A DNA stretch of 64,000 nucleotides, taken from assembly GCF_050389805.1 (NCBI RefSeq), contig NZ_CP130945.1:1798001-1862000 (forward strand), in the 5' to 3' direction. The notes under the pieces were generated by a model, which saw only the letters and a list, made by a program, of their open reading frames with translations, had not been told where the DNA came from and made no database searches. Made by a program: the position numbers and the translations under genes. The stretch's first letter is position 1, and each line of letters opens with the position of its first letter. This stretch comes from Bacillus_BD sp050389805 (GTDB lineage: Bacteria > Bacillota > Bacilli > Bacillales > Cytobacillaceae). Of this stretch, positions 36,593-44,586 are shown in pieces.

Positions 36593-39337
36593 ATGAAATT
36601 TAAAACAAAGCTCTATGCGAGCATTGGTGTTATTATTTTGCTTATTTCAATTAGTGTTGTTTATTTAATGAATATGCTTGAGCAATCTATGGTTAATATG
36701 CATGTAGTCGTCAACGATCTATATGAACGCATCGAAATTTCAACGGATATTAAGAGTGAAACGGATGTATTCACAAGGGTTGGCAAGGAAATGCTTGATA
36801 ATCCATCAGTGGAGATTGATTCAACAGCCATTAATAATTGGGAAAGTTCAAATTTACAAATCAATCAAAGGATCGAGCTATTAAAGGATAAGGACAAACA
36901 AGATATATCGAAAGAGCTATTAGAAAAATATCGAATCTTGCTAGAATCCTATAAGGAAGCCATTCAACAAGGAATCACCATAAAATCCATTGACCAGAAT
37001 GTAGAAATTGAACAGAAGTTTTTGGATGACCTAGATCTCACAAGGGAAAGAATGCTACAAGTGACAAACCTTCTTGTTGGATTACAGGAACAAGAAATGA
37101 AAAACGAACTTCTTACATCTAGAGAGACCTATAATGTAGCGGTATCCACGATTTATATTTATCTTGCGATTACGATCGCTGCAGGTGCGGGTTTAATTAT
37201 TTTATTGATTAGAAGAATGACAAAGAATCTTCATTATGTAACGTCAGTAATGGAAGGGGTCAGTGAAAGCCATGCTGAACAATTGCCAAGAATTGATCTT
37301 TCAATAAAAGATGAGATCGGTTCCATTGCGAATGCCTATAACAAGATGGTTGCTGAACTTGAGATTCATAGTCAACACGAAAAGAAATTGTTAGAAGAAG
37401 CGGAAAACTTAAGTTGGCGTCAAACTAAAATTACAGAAATTGTTCAGATGTACCCAGAGGCAAAAGATTTAAAGATGCTGGCTAATGTATTTATTTCGAA
37501 AATCGTTCCAATGCTTGGAGCGAGTTATGGGGCTTTTTATATAAAAAGTTCCGAAGGAGAAGAACAGCTTTTAAGAAGATTAGCAGCATACGCCTTTTCA
37601 AGGAATGACAACAGATTTGAAACCTTCCAGCTAGGTGAAGGACTAGTCGGTCAATGTGCGCTTGAGCAGAAGCCGATTCTCTTAAATGACGTGCCAAATG
37701 ATTATTTGAAAATACGTTCGGGAGTAGGGGAAAGCACACCCACAAACAGTATGATTTTTCCAATTCTTTATGAAGGGGAAACGCTGGCTGTCGTTGAAAT
37801 CGCATCCTTTGACATCTTCCGAGACGGACATGTGAATCTTCTTAAAGAAGTGGTTGGTACGCTTGGGATCACGATTAATAGTATTTCAAATCATATGAAA
37901 GCAGAAAGGTTATTACAGGAATCACAAAGCCTAACAGAGGAACTTCAAGTACAATCTGAGGAACTGCAGATGCAGCAGGAAGAATTAAGGACAACGAATG
38001 AAAAGCTTGAGGAACAGTACGCGGCATCCGAGCAAAAGAAAAAGGAATTAGAGGGCGTGAAGATAGCACTAGAAGAAAAGGCTCAGCAATTAGAAGTGAG
38101 CTCTCACTATAAATCTGAATTTCTAGCGAATATGTCTCATGAACTTAGAACACCATTGAACAGCTTACTCATCCTAGCGCAGATCCTTTCCGAAAACAAT
38201 GAAGGCAATCTGACAGAAAAGCAAGAGGAATATATTCGTACCATTTATACTTCCGGAAATGATCTCCTTCTGTTAATCAACGATATTTTAGATTTGGCTA
38301 AGGTAGAGTCTGGGAAATTAGAGATTATTCATAATGAAGTGGATCTAGATGAGGTTAAGGAACAATTGCTGATGCAGTTTCTACCTGTAGCAAGGCAAAA
38401 GGGATTAGAATTTAAAATTCATTTGAATACCGATTCTCAAAACTTATACAATGATCAACATCGTTTGCTCCAAATATTAAATAATTTCTTGTCTAATGCC
38501 TTTAAATTTACAGAAAAGGGGCATGTCATCCTTGATATTCATCATGAAGTAAAAGAAACGCTTCCAAGGGGGCAAAGGTCTGGCAATACGAATCAATTCC
38601 TCGCTTTCTCTGTTATGGATACAGGAATCGGCATCTCGAAAGAAAAGCAGGAAACCATCTTTGAGGTGTTTAGACAAGCTGATGGTACGACAAGCCGAAA
38701 GTATGGGGGTACGGGGTTAGGGCTAGCGATTAGTCGTGAATTAGCCAGTTTATTAGGTGGCTTCATCGAGTTATCCAGTATTGAAGGAAAAGGCAGTAAG
38801 TTTACCCTGTATTTGCCGGTCCAACCACCGAAGGAACAAATCGAAACGCTAGCGTCTTTCGAGGAAGCATCAGCAGGTCTTGAAAATGATGAATATTCAT
38901 TTGATGTACTGAATGAGGAACCTACTAGCATCATGGAGCAGGAAAATTCATTCTTACAAAATAAAAAGGTGCTGATTGTTGATGATGATATCCGAAATGT
39001 GTATGCGTTAACCATTGCGCTTGAGAAGGTTGAGATGGAAATTATCGCAGCGGAAAATGGATATGAAGGGATTGAACTGCTACAGCAAAATCCCGACATC
39101 GATATCATCCTGATGGATATTATGATGCCTGAGATGGACGGATACGAGGCCATTAAAAGAATTAGAGAAATGCCAATTTATCAGTCATTGCCAATCATCG
39201 CCCTTACAGCAAAGGCGATGAAAAAGAGCAGAGAAGAATGTTTAGAGGCTGGGGCAAATGATTATATCAGTAAGCCGATTAATATTGATCAATTATTCTC
39301 ACTCATGAATGTTTGGCTGTATCAAAAGAGAGGATAA
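36593..39337 (+). CDS. Hybrid sensor histidine kinase (TM-extracellular-TM-HAMP-GAF-HisKA-HATPase-REC)
   Basis: 914 residues. A first membrane helix (IGVIILLISISVVYLMNML) is followed by an extracellular helical domain of about 160 residues, a second helix near residue 190-210, HAMP, a GAF domain (about 300-440), a coiled coil rich in Glu and Gln, the HisKA dimerisation domain with His516 (NMSHELRTPLNS), HATPase (TGIGISKEKQETIF, GTGLGLAISRELASLLGG) and a C-terminal receiver with phospho-acceptor Asp842 (DIILMDIMMPEMDG). ATG 36593 has GGGGTG upstream. It forms an operon with CheR, a second kinase and a binding protein. The signal is unknown. Confidence 0.88.
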   Translation: MKFKTKLYASIGVIILLISISVVYLMNMLEQSMVNMHVVVNDLYERIEISTDIKSETDVFTRVGKEMLDNPSVEIDSTAINNWESSNLQINQRIELLKDKDKQDISKELLEKYRILLESYKEAIQQGITIKSIDQNVEIEQKFLDDLDLTRERMLQVTNLLVGLQEQEMKNELLTSRETYNVAVSTIYIYLAITIAAGAGLIILLIRRMTKNLHYVTSVMEGVSESHAEQLPRIDLSIKDEIGSIANAYNKMVAELEIHSQHEKKLLEEAENLSWRQTKITEIVQMYPEAKDLKMLANVFISKIVPMLGASYGAFYIKSSEGEEQLLRRLAAYAFSRNDNRFETFQLGEGLVGQCALEQKPILLNDVPNDYLKIRSGVGESTPTNSMIFPILYEGETLAVVEIASFDIFRDGHVNLLKEVVGTLGITINSISNHMKAERLLQESQSLTEELQVQSEELQMQQEELRTTNEKLEEQYAASEQKKKELEGVKIALEEKAQQLEVSSHYKSEFLANMSHELRTPLNSLLILAQILSENNEGNLTEKQEEYIRTIYTSGNDLLLLINDILDLAKVESGKLEIIHNEVDLDEVKEQLLMQFLPVARQKGLEFKIHLNTDSQNLYNDQHRLLQILNNFLSNAFKFTEKGHVILDIHHEVKETLPRGQRSGNTNQFLAFSVMDTGIGISKEKQETIFEVFRQADGTTSRKYGGTGLGLAISRELASLLGGFIELSSIEGKGSKFTLYLPVQPPKEQIETLASFEEASAGLENDEYSFDVLNEEPTSIMEQENSFLQNKKVLIVDDDIRNVYALTIALEKVEMEIIAAENGYEGIELLQQNPDIDIILMDIMMPEMDGYEAIKRIREMPIYQSLPIIALTAKAMKKSREECLEAGANDYISKPINIDQLFSLMNVWLYQKRG

Positions 39338-39340
39338 GGG

Positions 39341-40195
39341 ATGAAAATGGATAGATTGACGCAGGAACAGATACAAAAAGAAGAAATTGAACAAATTGAA
39401 GCCGATCTGCTGCTTGAGTCTATATATCGTTACTATGGATATGATTTCAGAAATTACTCGAAGCCTTTTATCCTGAGAAGGCTTTTACATCGGGTTCATA
39501 AGGAAAATGTAACAAGCATTTCAGCGCTTCAAGAAAGGGTACTGCGTGACCCGGTGACCGTGAAAAAAATATTTTCCGATCTGTCTATAAATGTAACCGA
39601 AATGTTTCGTGATCCTTCATTTTTTCAATCATTTCGGAAAAGGGTGATACCCATTGTAAAAGAATACTCCGAGATCCGCATTTGGCATGCAGGTTGTGCG
39701 AGTGGTGAAGAGGTTTATTCGATGGCCATTCTGTTGCAGGAAGAGGGAGTTTATGAGAAAGCTAGAATCTTTGCCACCGATATTAATGCAAGAATGATTG
39801 AACGGGCGAAGAAAGGTGCGTTTTCTTTAGCCAATATGCAGCAGTACACAAAAAATTATATGGAAGCCGGCGGGACAAAATCTTTTTCGGAATATTATAA
39901 GGTGGTTGGCGGGGAGGCCGTTTTTAACCCGCTTCTTCAGAAAAATATTGTCTTCGCTGAGCATAATTTAGTGACAGATTCCTCATTTAATGAGTTTGAT
40001 ATCATCATCTGTCGAAATGTATTAATTTATTTTAACCAGAAATTACAACACGATGTTCATAAGCTATTTTATGAAAGCCTAAGCTTATCCGGTTTTCTTT
40101 GTTTAGGGAATAGAGAGGGGGTTCGACTTACTACTTATGGAAAATACTATGATGAAACCGATCCAGCAGGAAAATTATACCGGAAAGTCCTATAA
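39341..40195 (+). CDS. cheR: CheR-type protein-glutamate O-methyltransferase
   Basis: 284 residues. An N-terminal CheR helical domain (YYGYDFRNYSKPFILRRLLHRV) precedes the SAM-binding domain (IWHAGCASGEEVYSMAILLQEEG, ARIFATDINARMIERAKKG, FDIIICRNVLIYF). It methylates glutamates on receptors in chemotaxis-like systems. Here no CheB, CheA or methyl-accepting receptor is adjacent, so the target may be the coiled-coil region of the neighbouring kinase, as in other CheR/hybrid kinase fusions and operons. It starts 3 nt after the kinase gene and overlaps the next gene by 59 nt, unusually long. Confidence 0.87.
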   Translation: MKMDRLTQEQIQKEEIEQIEADLLLESIYRYYGYDFRNYSKPFILRRLLHRVHKENVTSISALQERVLRDPVTVKKIFSDLSINVTEMFRDPSFFQSFRKRVIPIVKEYSEIRIWHAGCASGEEVYSMAILLQEEGVYEKARIFATDINARMIERAKKGAFSLANMQQYTKNYMEAGGTKSFSEYYKVVGGEAVFNPLLQKNIVFAEHNLVTDSSFNEFDIIICRNVLIYFNQKLQHDVHKLFYESLSLSGFLCLGNREGVRLTTYGKYYDETDPAGKLYRKVL

Positions 40196-41789
40196 CAGCG
40201 CCTCGAAAAATGTAAACATTTTGATGGTCGATGATCATCCTGAAAATTTACTGGCGTTAGAGGCTGTGCTTTCATCACCTAATTATCATTTAGTCAGTGC
40301 GACATCGGGAAAAGAGGCATTGAAATATCTGATCAAACAAGAATTTGCCGTTATCTTGCTAGATGTGCAAATGCCGGGGTTAAATGGCTTTGAAACAGCC
40401 AAATTGATTCGAGCGCGGGAAAAAACGAAGCATACGCCGATCATTTTTATTACGGCGATCAGTCAGGATAGTGAAAATGTTCAGCGCGGTTATGCTGTAG
40501 GGGCCATTGATTATATTTTTAAACCCTTTCATCCTGAAACATTAAAACAAAAAATAGAAAAATTTGTTGAAATCCATCAGAGATTTGAGGAAAAAATCAG
40601 CCGCACCGAGGAGCAGTACTCCATCGAATTAGAGGAAATCAAAAGGAAACAATTAAGTGATTTAGAAGAGATGGTGGAAGAGCGAACACTCGAGTTCCTA
40701 TCAGCCAATGAAAAGCTGAAACAAGAAATTAAGGAGCGGAAAAAGATTGCGGATCACTTATTAGCATCCCAAGAACGTTTTCGTAAGATTTTTCATGCTA
40801 GTCCGAATTTAATGGCGATTATTTCGATAAAAGATGAAACCTATATGGATGTTAATACAACCTGGTTACAATTCACGGGATACCTTTATCATGAATTAAA
40901 TAATCAAAGAATGGTTTTAGCCCATTTTATGGAAGAGGAGGCGGAGAATCCAATCCGCTTAGATCAACCAGTTCAAAACATGAAAATTTACTATTGGACG
41001 AAAAAAGGGGAAAAACGATCTGCTCTATTATCATCAGAGATTATTGAGCTCGATTCTGAACCTTGTATTCTATTAGTATTAACAGATATTACGGAAAAGG
41101 TTCTTCTAGAAAAAGGAATATCCCGGCTCGATCAATTAAATTTAATTGGAGAAATGGCGGCTGGGATTGCACATGAAATTAGAAATCCCATGACAACGGT
41201 TTATGGATTTCTTCAAATTGCAAAGGGAAGTCAAGTATCAAATGAGTTTATTGACCTTATGTTAGATGAATTGGATCGTGCCAATTCGATTATTACCGAG
41301 TTTCTCAATTTAGCTAAAAATAAGGTCAGCCATAAAGAGATGAATCAATTAAATACCATTATTGAGGCTTTATTTCCGTTAATTCAAGCGGAAGCTCTTC
41401 GTTCCGGTAAACAGGTAATCCTTCAATTGGATCAACATTGTGGCGATATTTTTATCGATGAAAAAGAGATTCGGCAATTGATATTAAATATCGCTTTAAA
41501 TGGACTTGATGCGATGACATCTGGCGGAATATTAACGATTGAGACATATGATGAGCAGCATGCTGTCATATTAAACATTAGGGATACAGGGACTGGCATT
41601 AGTCCTGAAGTGCTTGAGAAAATGGGCACGCCGTTTTTTACAACAAAGGACAATGGTACAGGCTTGGGGTTAGCCATTTGTTATAGCATTGCTAAACGGC
41701 ATGGAGCCGATATTAATATCGACACTTCTCAACATGGAACAACCTTCTCTATTCGGTTTACAAAAAATAGTGAAAATGGTCTTAAATAG
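40137..41789 (+). CDS. REC-PAS histidine kinase
   Basis: 550 residues, soluble. An N-terminal receiver with Asp76 (VILLDVQMPGLNGFETA) is followed by a coiled coil, a PAS domain (FRKIFHASPNLMAIISIKDETYMDVNTTWLQFTGY), and a HisKA domain of the sporulation-kinase type with His346 (GIAHEIRNPMTTVYGFLQIA) and HATPase (DTGTGISPEVLEKMG, TGLGLAICYSIAKRHGA). Having the receiver at the front suggests it accepts phosphate from the upstream hybrid kinase and so relays the signal. The chosen start overlaps CheR; in-frame ATGs at 40149 and 40152 are alternatives. The final output regulator is not in the operon. Confidence 0.86.
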   Translation: MENTMMKPIQQENYTGKSYNSASKNVNILMVDDHPENLLALEAVLSSPNYHLVSATSGKEALKYLIKQEFAVILLDVQMPGLNGFETAKLIRAREKTKHTPIIFITAISQDSENVQRGYAVGAIDYIFKPFHPETLKQKIEKFVEIHQRFEEKISRTEEQYSIELEEIKRKQLSDLEEMVEERTLEFLSANEKLKQEIKERKKIADHLLASQERFRKIFHASPNLMAIISIKDETYMDVNTTWLQFTGYLYHELNNQRMVLAHFMEEEAENPIRLDQPVQNMKIYYWTKKGEKRSALLSSEIIELDSEPCILLVLTDITEKVLLEKGISRLDQLNLIGEMAAGIAHEIRNPMTTVYGFLQIAKGSQVSNEFIDLMLDELDRANSIITEFLNLAKNKVSHKEMNQLNTIIEALFPLIQAEALRSGKQVILQLDQHCGDIFIDEKEIRQLILNIALNGLDAMTSGGILTIETYDEQHAVILNIRDTGTGISPEVLEKMGTPFFTTKDNGTGLGLAICYSIAKRHGADINIDTSQHGTTFSIRFTKNSENGLK

Positions 41790-41809
41790 AGAGGGAAGGT
41801 GGAAGTTGA

Positions 41810-42769
41810 ATGTCCAGAAAAAAAAAGCAACTGTTTATTACCGTTCTGACCTTAGGTATCGTCATTTTGGGTACTTTTATTTATAAACAATTTATCGTGG
41901 ACAAGCCAAAAGTTTTTGTTGTTTTATGGGATTCTAAATTAGAATATTGGGATATTGTTAAAGCTGGTGCAGAAAAAGGGTTTAAAGACTTTGGAATGGA
42001 TGGCAAGATTGTGGTTGCTAAAAATGGAACAGCACAGGAACAGATCAAGATTTTAGATGATGTTTTAAAAGAAAAGCCTGACGTACTAGTCATAGCCCCG
42101 GTTCATTCTGAAATTTTTCCGAAGCTAGAGGAGTTTTACACAGTCGATATCCCTGTCCTTTTTATCCAGACAAATGAAAAATGGGAAAAGAAAACAGCTT
42201 ATATTGGAACCGATAACATTGAATTAGGAGCAAAAGAAGGCATACTAATGGCTTCTCAACTTCAGCCAGGAGAAAAAGTAGCTCTTCTGGGTAGACAGTC
42301 GAGTTTTGAGGTCGATCGCTTAAATGGTGCAAGAGAAAGTTTGGAAGCTGCTGGAATCGAAATTGTTGTGGAATCGAATCATTTGCCAGAGGGGAATGAA
42401 AAAGTAAATGAGGTTGTAACGAAGGAGATGAAATCGATTCTTCAGGAGTACCCTGATATTAAAGGGGTTGTAACATCTTCTGATTATGTTGCGCTCCCCG
42501 CTCTACGAGTTGTGCAAGAGCAAGGAGTCGATGTAACGGTTATGGGAACGGGGGGCGTATTGGAAATGCTTCCATTCGTTAAGGAAGGTGTCATACCGAT
42601 AACCGTTTCTCAATCACCGTATGATATGGGTTACTTAAGTATTGAAACCTCTGCAAAAGTGGCGAACGGAGAAAACGTAAATAAAGAGATCTACACATCA
42701 ATCGATATCGTAACAAAAGGAAATGCCCAACAAAGATTAGAATTCTACCAAAAAGCAATAGGAAACTAG
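41810..42769 (+). CDS. Membrane-anchored periplasmic-binding-type protein (RbsB-like)
   Basis: 319 residues. An N-terminal membrane helix (QLFITVLTLGIVILGTFIY) without lipobox anchors a type-I periplasmic binding fold (PKVFVVLWDSKLEYWDIVKAGAEKGFKDFG; VLVIAPVHSE; AYIGTDNIELGAKEGILMAS; VVTSSDYVALPALRVVQEQGV). No ABC transporter genes are near. Placed as the last gene of a kinase operon, it probably binds a small molecule outside the cell and presents it to the extracellular domain of the hybrid kinase, as LuxP or ChvE do. The ligand is unknown; sugars or autoinducer-like compounds are typical of the fold. Confidence 0.8.
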   Translation: MSRKKKQLFITVLTLGIVILGTFIYKQFIVDKPKVFVVLWDSKLEYWDIVKAGAEKGFKDFGMDGKIVVAKNGTAQEQIKILDDVLKEKPDVLVIAPVHSEIFPKLEEFYTVDIPVLFIQTNEKWEKKTAYIGTDNIELGAKEGILMASQLQPGEKVALLGRQSSFEVDRLNGARESLEAAGIEIVVESNHLPEGNEKVNEVVTKEMKSILQEYPDIKGVVTSSDYVALPALRVVQEQGVDVTVMGTGGVLEMLPFVKEGVIPITVSQSPYDMGYLSIETSAKVANGENVNKEIYTSIDIVTKGNAQQRLEFYQKAIGN

Positions 42770-42796
42770 AAACACGGGGACGGTTCTAGTGTTTCA
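42770..42796. repeat. GGGGACGGTTCT repeat, copy B
   Basis: AACACGGGGACGGTTCTAGT followed by GTTTC; the ACAC/GTGT ends pair. It begins at the stop codon of the binding-protein gene. Confidence 0.7.
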
Positions 42797-42876
42797 AAAA
42801 ACATCAGACTAGAATCTTGGTTGGTTATTGTAAGATTTGAATCAAATTCTCAAAACAGCCAAAATCATTAGTTAAA

Positions 42877-42915
42877 AAAGAAACGCAAGGACTATGCTGG
42901 CGTTTCTTTTTTTGT
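42877..42915. terminator. Bidirectional-type terminator between convergent genes
   Basis: AAAGAAACGC (42877-42886) pairs with GCGTTTCTTT (42900-42909), with A residues before and T residues after, so it can serve both the sensory operon and the minus-strand catalase. Confidence 0.75.
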
Positions 42916-43010
42916 CTAAAACTACACTTCGGAAAATGATTGCATACAAGAAGAAAACTTCTACTTTACACTTGAGACAAGTGACCTTTTCCTTTGTCCG
43001 GTAATGACTT

Positions 43011-43901
43011 TTACATATTGCTTTTTAAACGTTTTAAAATACGCTGGTAATCATCTCGATCAATCCCTGGAGCAAATTGCTCTGGAATTTCTGGTAAATC
43101 TGGTACAGGTGCACCCTCAGGCATTCCATCAATTACTCTCAGTGGTTCGCCCGTTTCAGGGTTTGGTCCTTTCCAAATTTGGTTGATGTCTCGATATTCC
43201 GGCTCTCCCCATGTAAACAATACATTATACAATCCTTGATCCATAAATTTTCTGGCATAATCAAACTTATTATTATCCAAACTTGGAACAGGAAGCATTT
43301 TACCTACATCGACTCCTGTAGCTACTTCGATTGCTTTTGCATAAGCAATAATATGAGTCCCGCCTCTAACGAGTAAGTAGCCAATCATTTCTAAGGCGGT
43401 TGGATGTGTAGTCATTTCGTAAACCCTCATTTTATGGTTTCTTGCACCAATTTCCAATAAATAATTGGCGAGAAGGTCTTCAACGAGTGTACCACTATTA
43501 TTTACGTAAGAACCATTCCAAGGTCTCCCCATACCATCTCCTGGATAAGCGGTTTGAGCGGTAGTCGTAAAGTGAGTCGAATAACGGGCGTCCTTTCCGT
43601 TTTGTAGTGGGGCGGTGTCAGGATCACCAGGGACTGTATTGCCAACTGATAGTAGATTAATCGCATTGGCCACTAATTCAACATGACCAAATTCTTCAGC
43701 TGTAATACTCGCAATTAAATCATAAAAGGGTTTGAACTTTTTCTTTTCGCGAAAATTAAAGGATTGGAACATGTAATTGTTTAAGGTGGACATTTCACCG
43801 AATTTTCCTCCCATTAATTCCTGAACAGCTGCAGCAGCATTCATATCTCCATGTTCTGGAATAGGGAGTTCAATGGCGATTCTATTCACACGTTTGATCA
43901 T
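43011..43901 (-). CDS. Manganese catalase
   Basis: 296 residues of the non-haem dimanganese catalase family (Bacillus YdbD-like), which degrades hydrogen peroxide. Ligand-bearing segments are visible: GKFGEMSTLNNYMFQSFNF, SITAEEFGHVELVANAIN (E-x2-H), DLLANYLLEIGARNHKMRVYEMT (second E-x-x-x-x-x-H region), and RGGTHIIAYAKA. The C-terminal 60 residues are the usual proline-rich tail. The start at 43901 has GGAGGTG at about 8 nt; an ATG at 43922 is upstream of that site. It follows a DUF2642 gene, a pairing consistent with stress or spore-related roles. Confidence 0.9.
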   Translation of the reverse strand: MIKRVNRIAIELPIPEHGDMNAAAAVQELMGGKFGEMSTLNNYMFQSFNFREKKKFKPFYDLIASITAEEFGHVELVANAINLLSVGNTVPGDPDTAPLQNGKDARYSTHFTTTAQTAYPGDGMGRPWNGSYVNNSGTLVEDLLANYLLEIGARNHKMRVYEMTTHPTALEMIGYLLVRGGTHIIAYAKAIEVATGVDVGKMLPVPSLDNNKFDYARKFMDQGLYNVLFTWGEPEYRDINQIWKGPNPETGEPLRVIDGMPEGAPVPDLPEIPEQFAPGIDRDDYQRILKRLKSNM

Positions 43902-43962
43902 CCGCTTTGCACCTCCATCCATAAATAAAAACGATAGCCATCCTATGTTGGATAAAGCTAAC

Positions 43963-44193
43963 CTATTCTCTCTTCTTTATCTGATCGCTACTTATCGGAT
44001 GAAACCAAATGATTTGCGCTGTACGGATATAGAATGGTGATCCCCCCATATGGATAACGATATGATCGGGCATGATCTTTTGTAATACGCCTCGCACAGA
44101 GCCACGTGTCGTTTGGACGGCAAGAGTTTTATGTTGAAATCTCGTTAAAGCTTCATAAACATACGGATCACTAAGGTTCCATTGTCCATTCAT
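43963..44193 (-). CDS. DUF2642 family small protein
   Basis: 76 residues. The pattern LAVQTTRGSVRGVLQKIMPDHIVIHMGGSPFYIRTAQIIWFHP is typical of DUF2642 (YuzF-like) proteins of Bacillaceae, small beta-rich proteins sometimes linked to spores or coats. A strong GGAGTGGTGA precedes the ATG. It lies 61 bp before the manganese catalase on the same strand and is likely co-transcribed. No enzyme activity is expected. Confidence 0.75.
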   Translation of the reverse strand: MNGQWNLSDPYVYEALTRFQHKTLAVQTTRGSVRGVLQKIMPDHIVIHMGGSPFYIRTAQIIWFHPISSDQIKKRE

Positions 44194-44308
44194 TAATCAC
44201 CACTCCTTTTTCACATCCCAAAAGAATTATATGTAATAAAGGAATCGATATGACTTTGTTAAAAAAATATAAATCTAATCAGTCCCAGCACTCCTAAGGA
44301 TGCAGGAC

Positions 44309-44336
44309 AAAACGTGGGGACAGTTCTCATGTTTCA
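44309..44336. repeat. GGGGACGGTTCT repeat, copy C (variant)
   Basis: AAACGTGGGGACAGTTCTCA then TGTTTC. Same layout as copies A and B with two differences in the core. It lies in the divergent region between DUF2642 and the glycosidase. Confidence 0.65.
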
Positions 44337-44586
44337 TTTCGGATTAAGGGAGGAACAGTTCTCTGAAAATCGAAAGTTTAATAAAGGTATTTAATCTGTT
44401 TATTGATTATCATTCAAACCAAACATCGTAAGATTCTAGTCCTTTAATGGAATAACAAATGTTTGTCAATTAGCTTATAATGAATCATTTTTGATTAATA
44501 AAAACCTCCGTAGCAGTTGGATAATCTTCCCCAAGAAAGAGATATTAAGGAAGAAAACAAGACTAATGAAAAATGGAGTGAAGATG

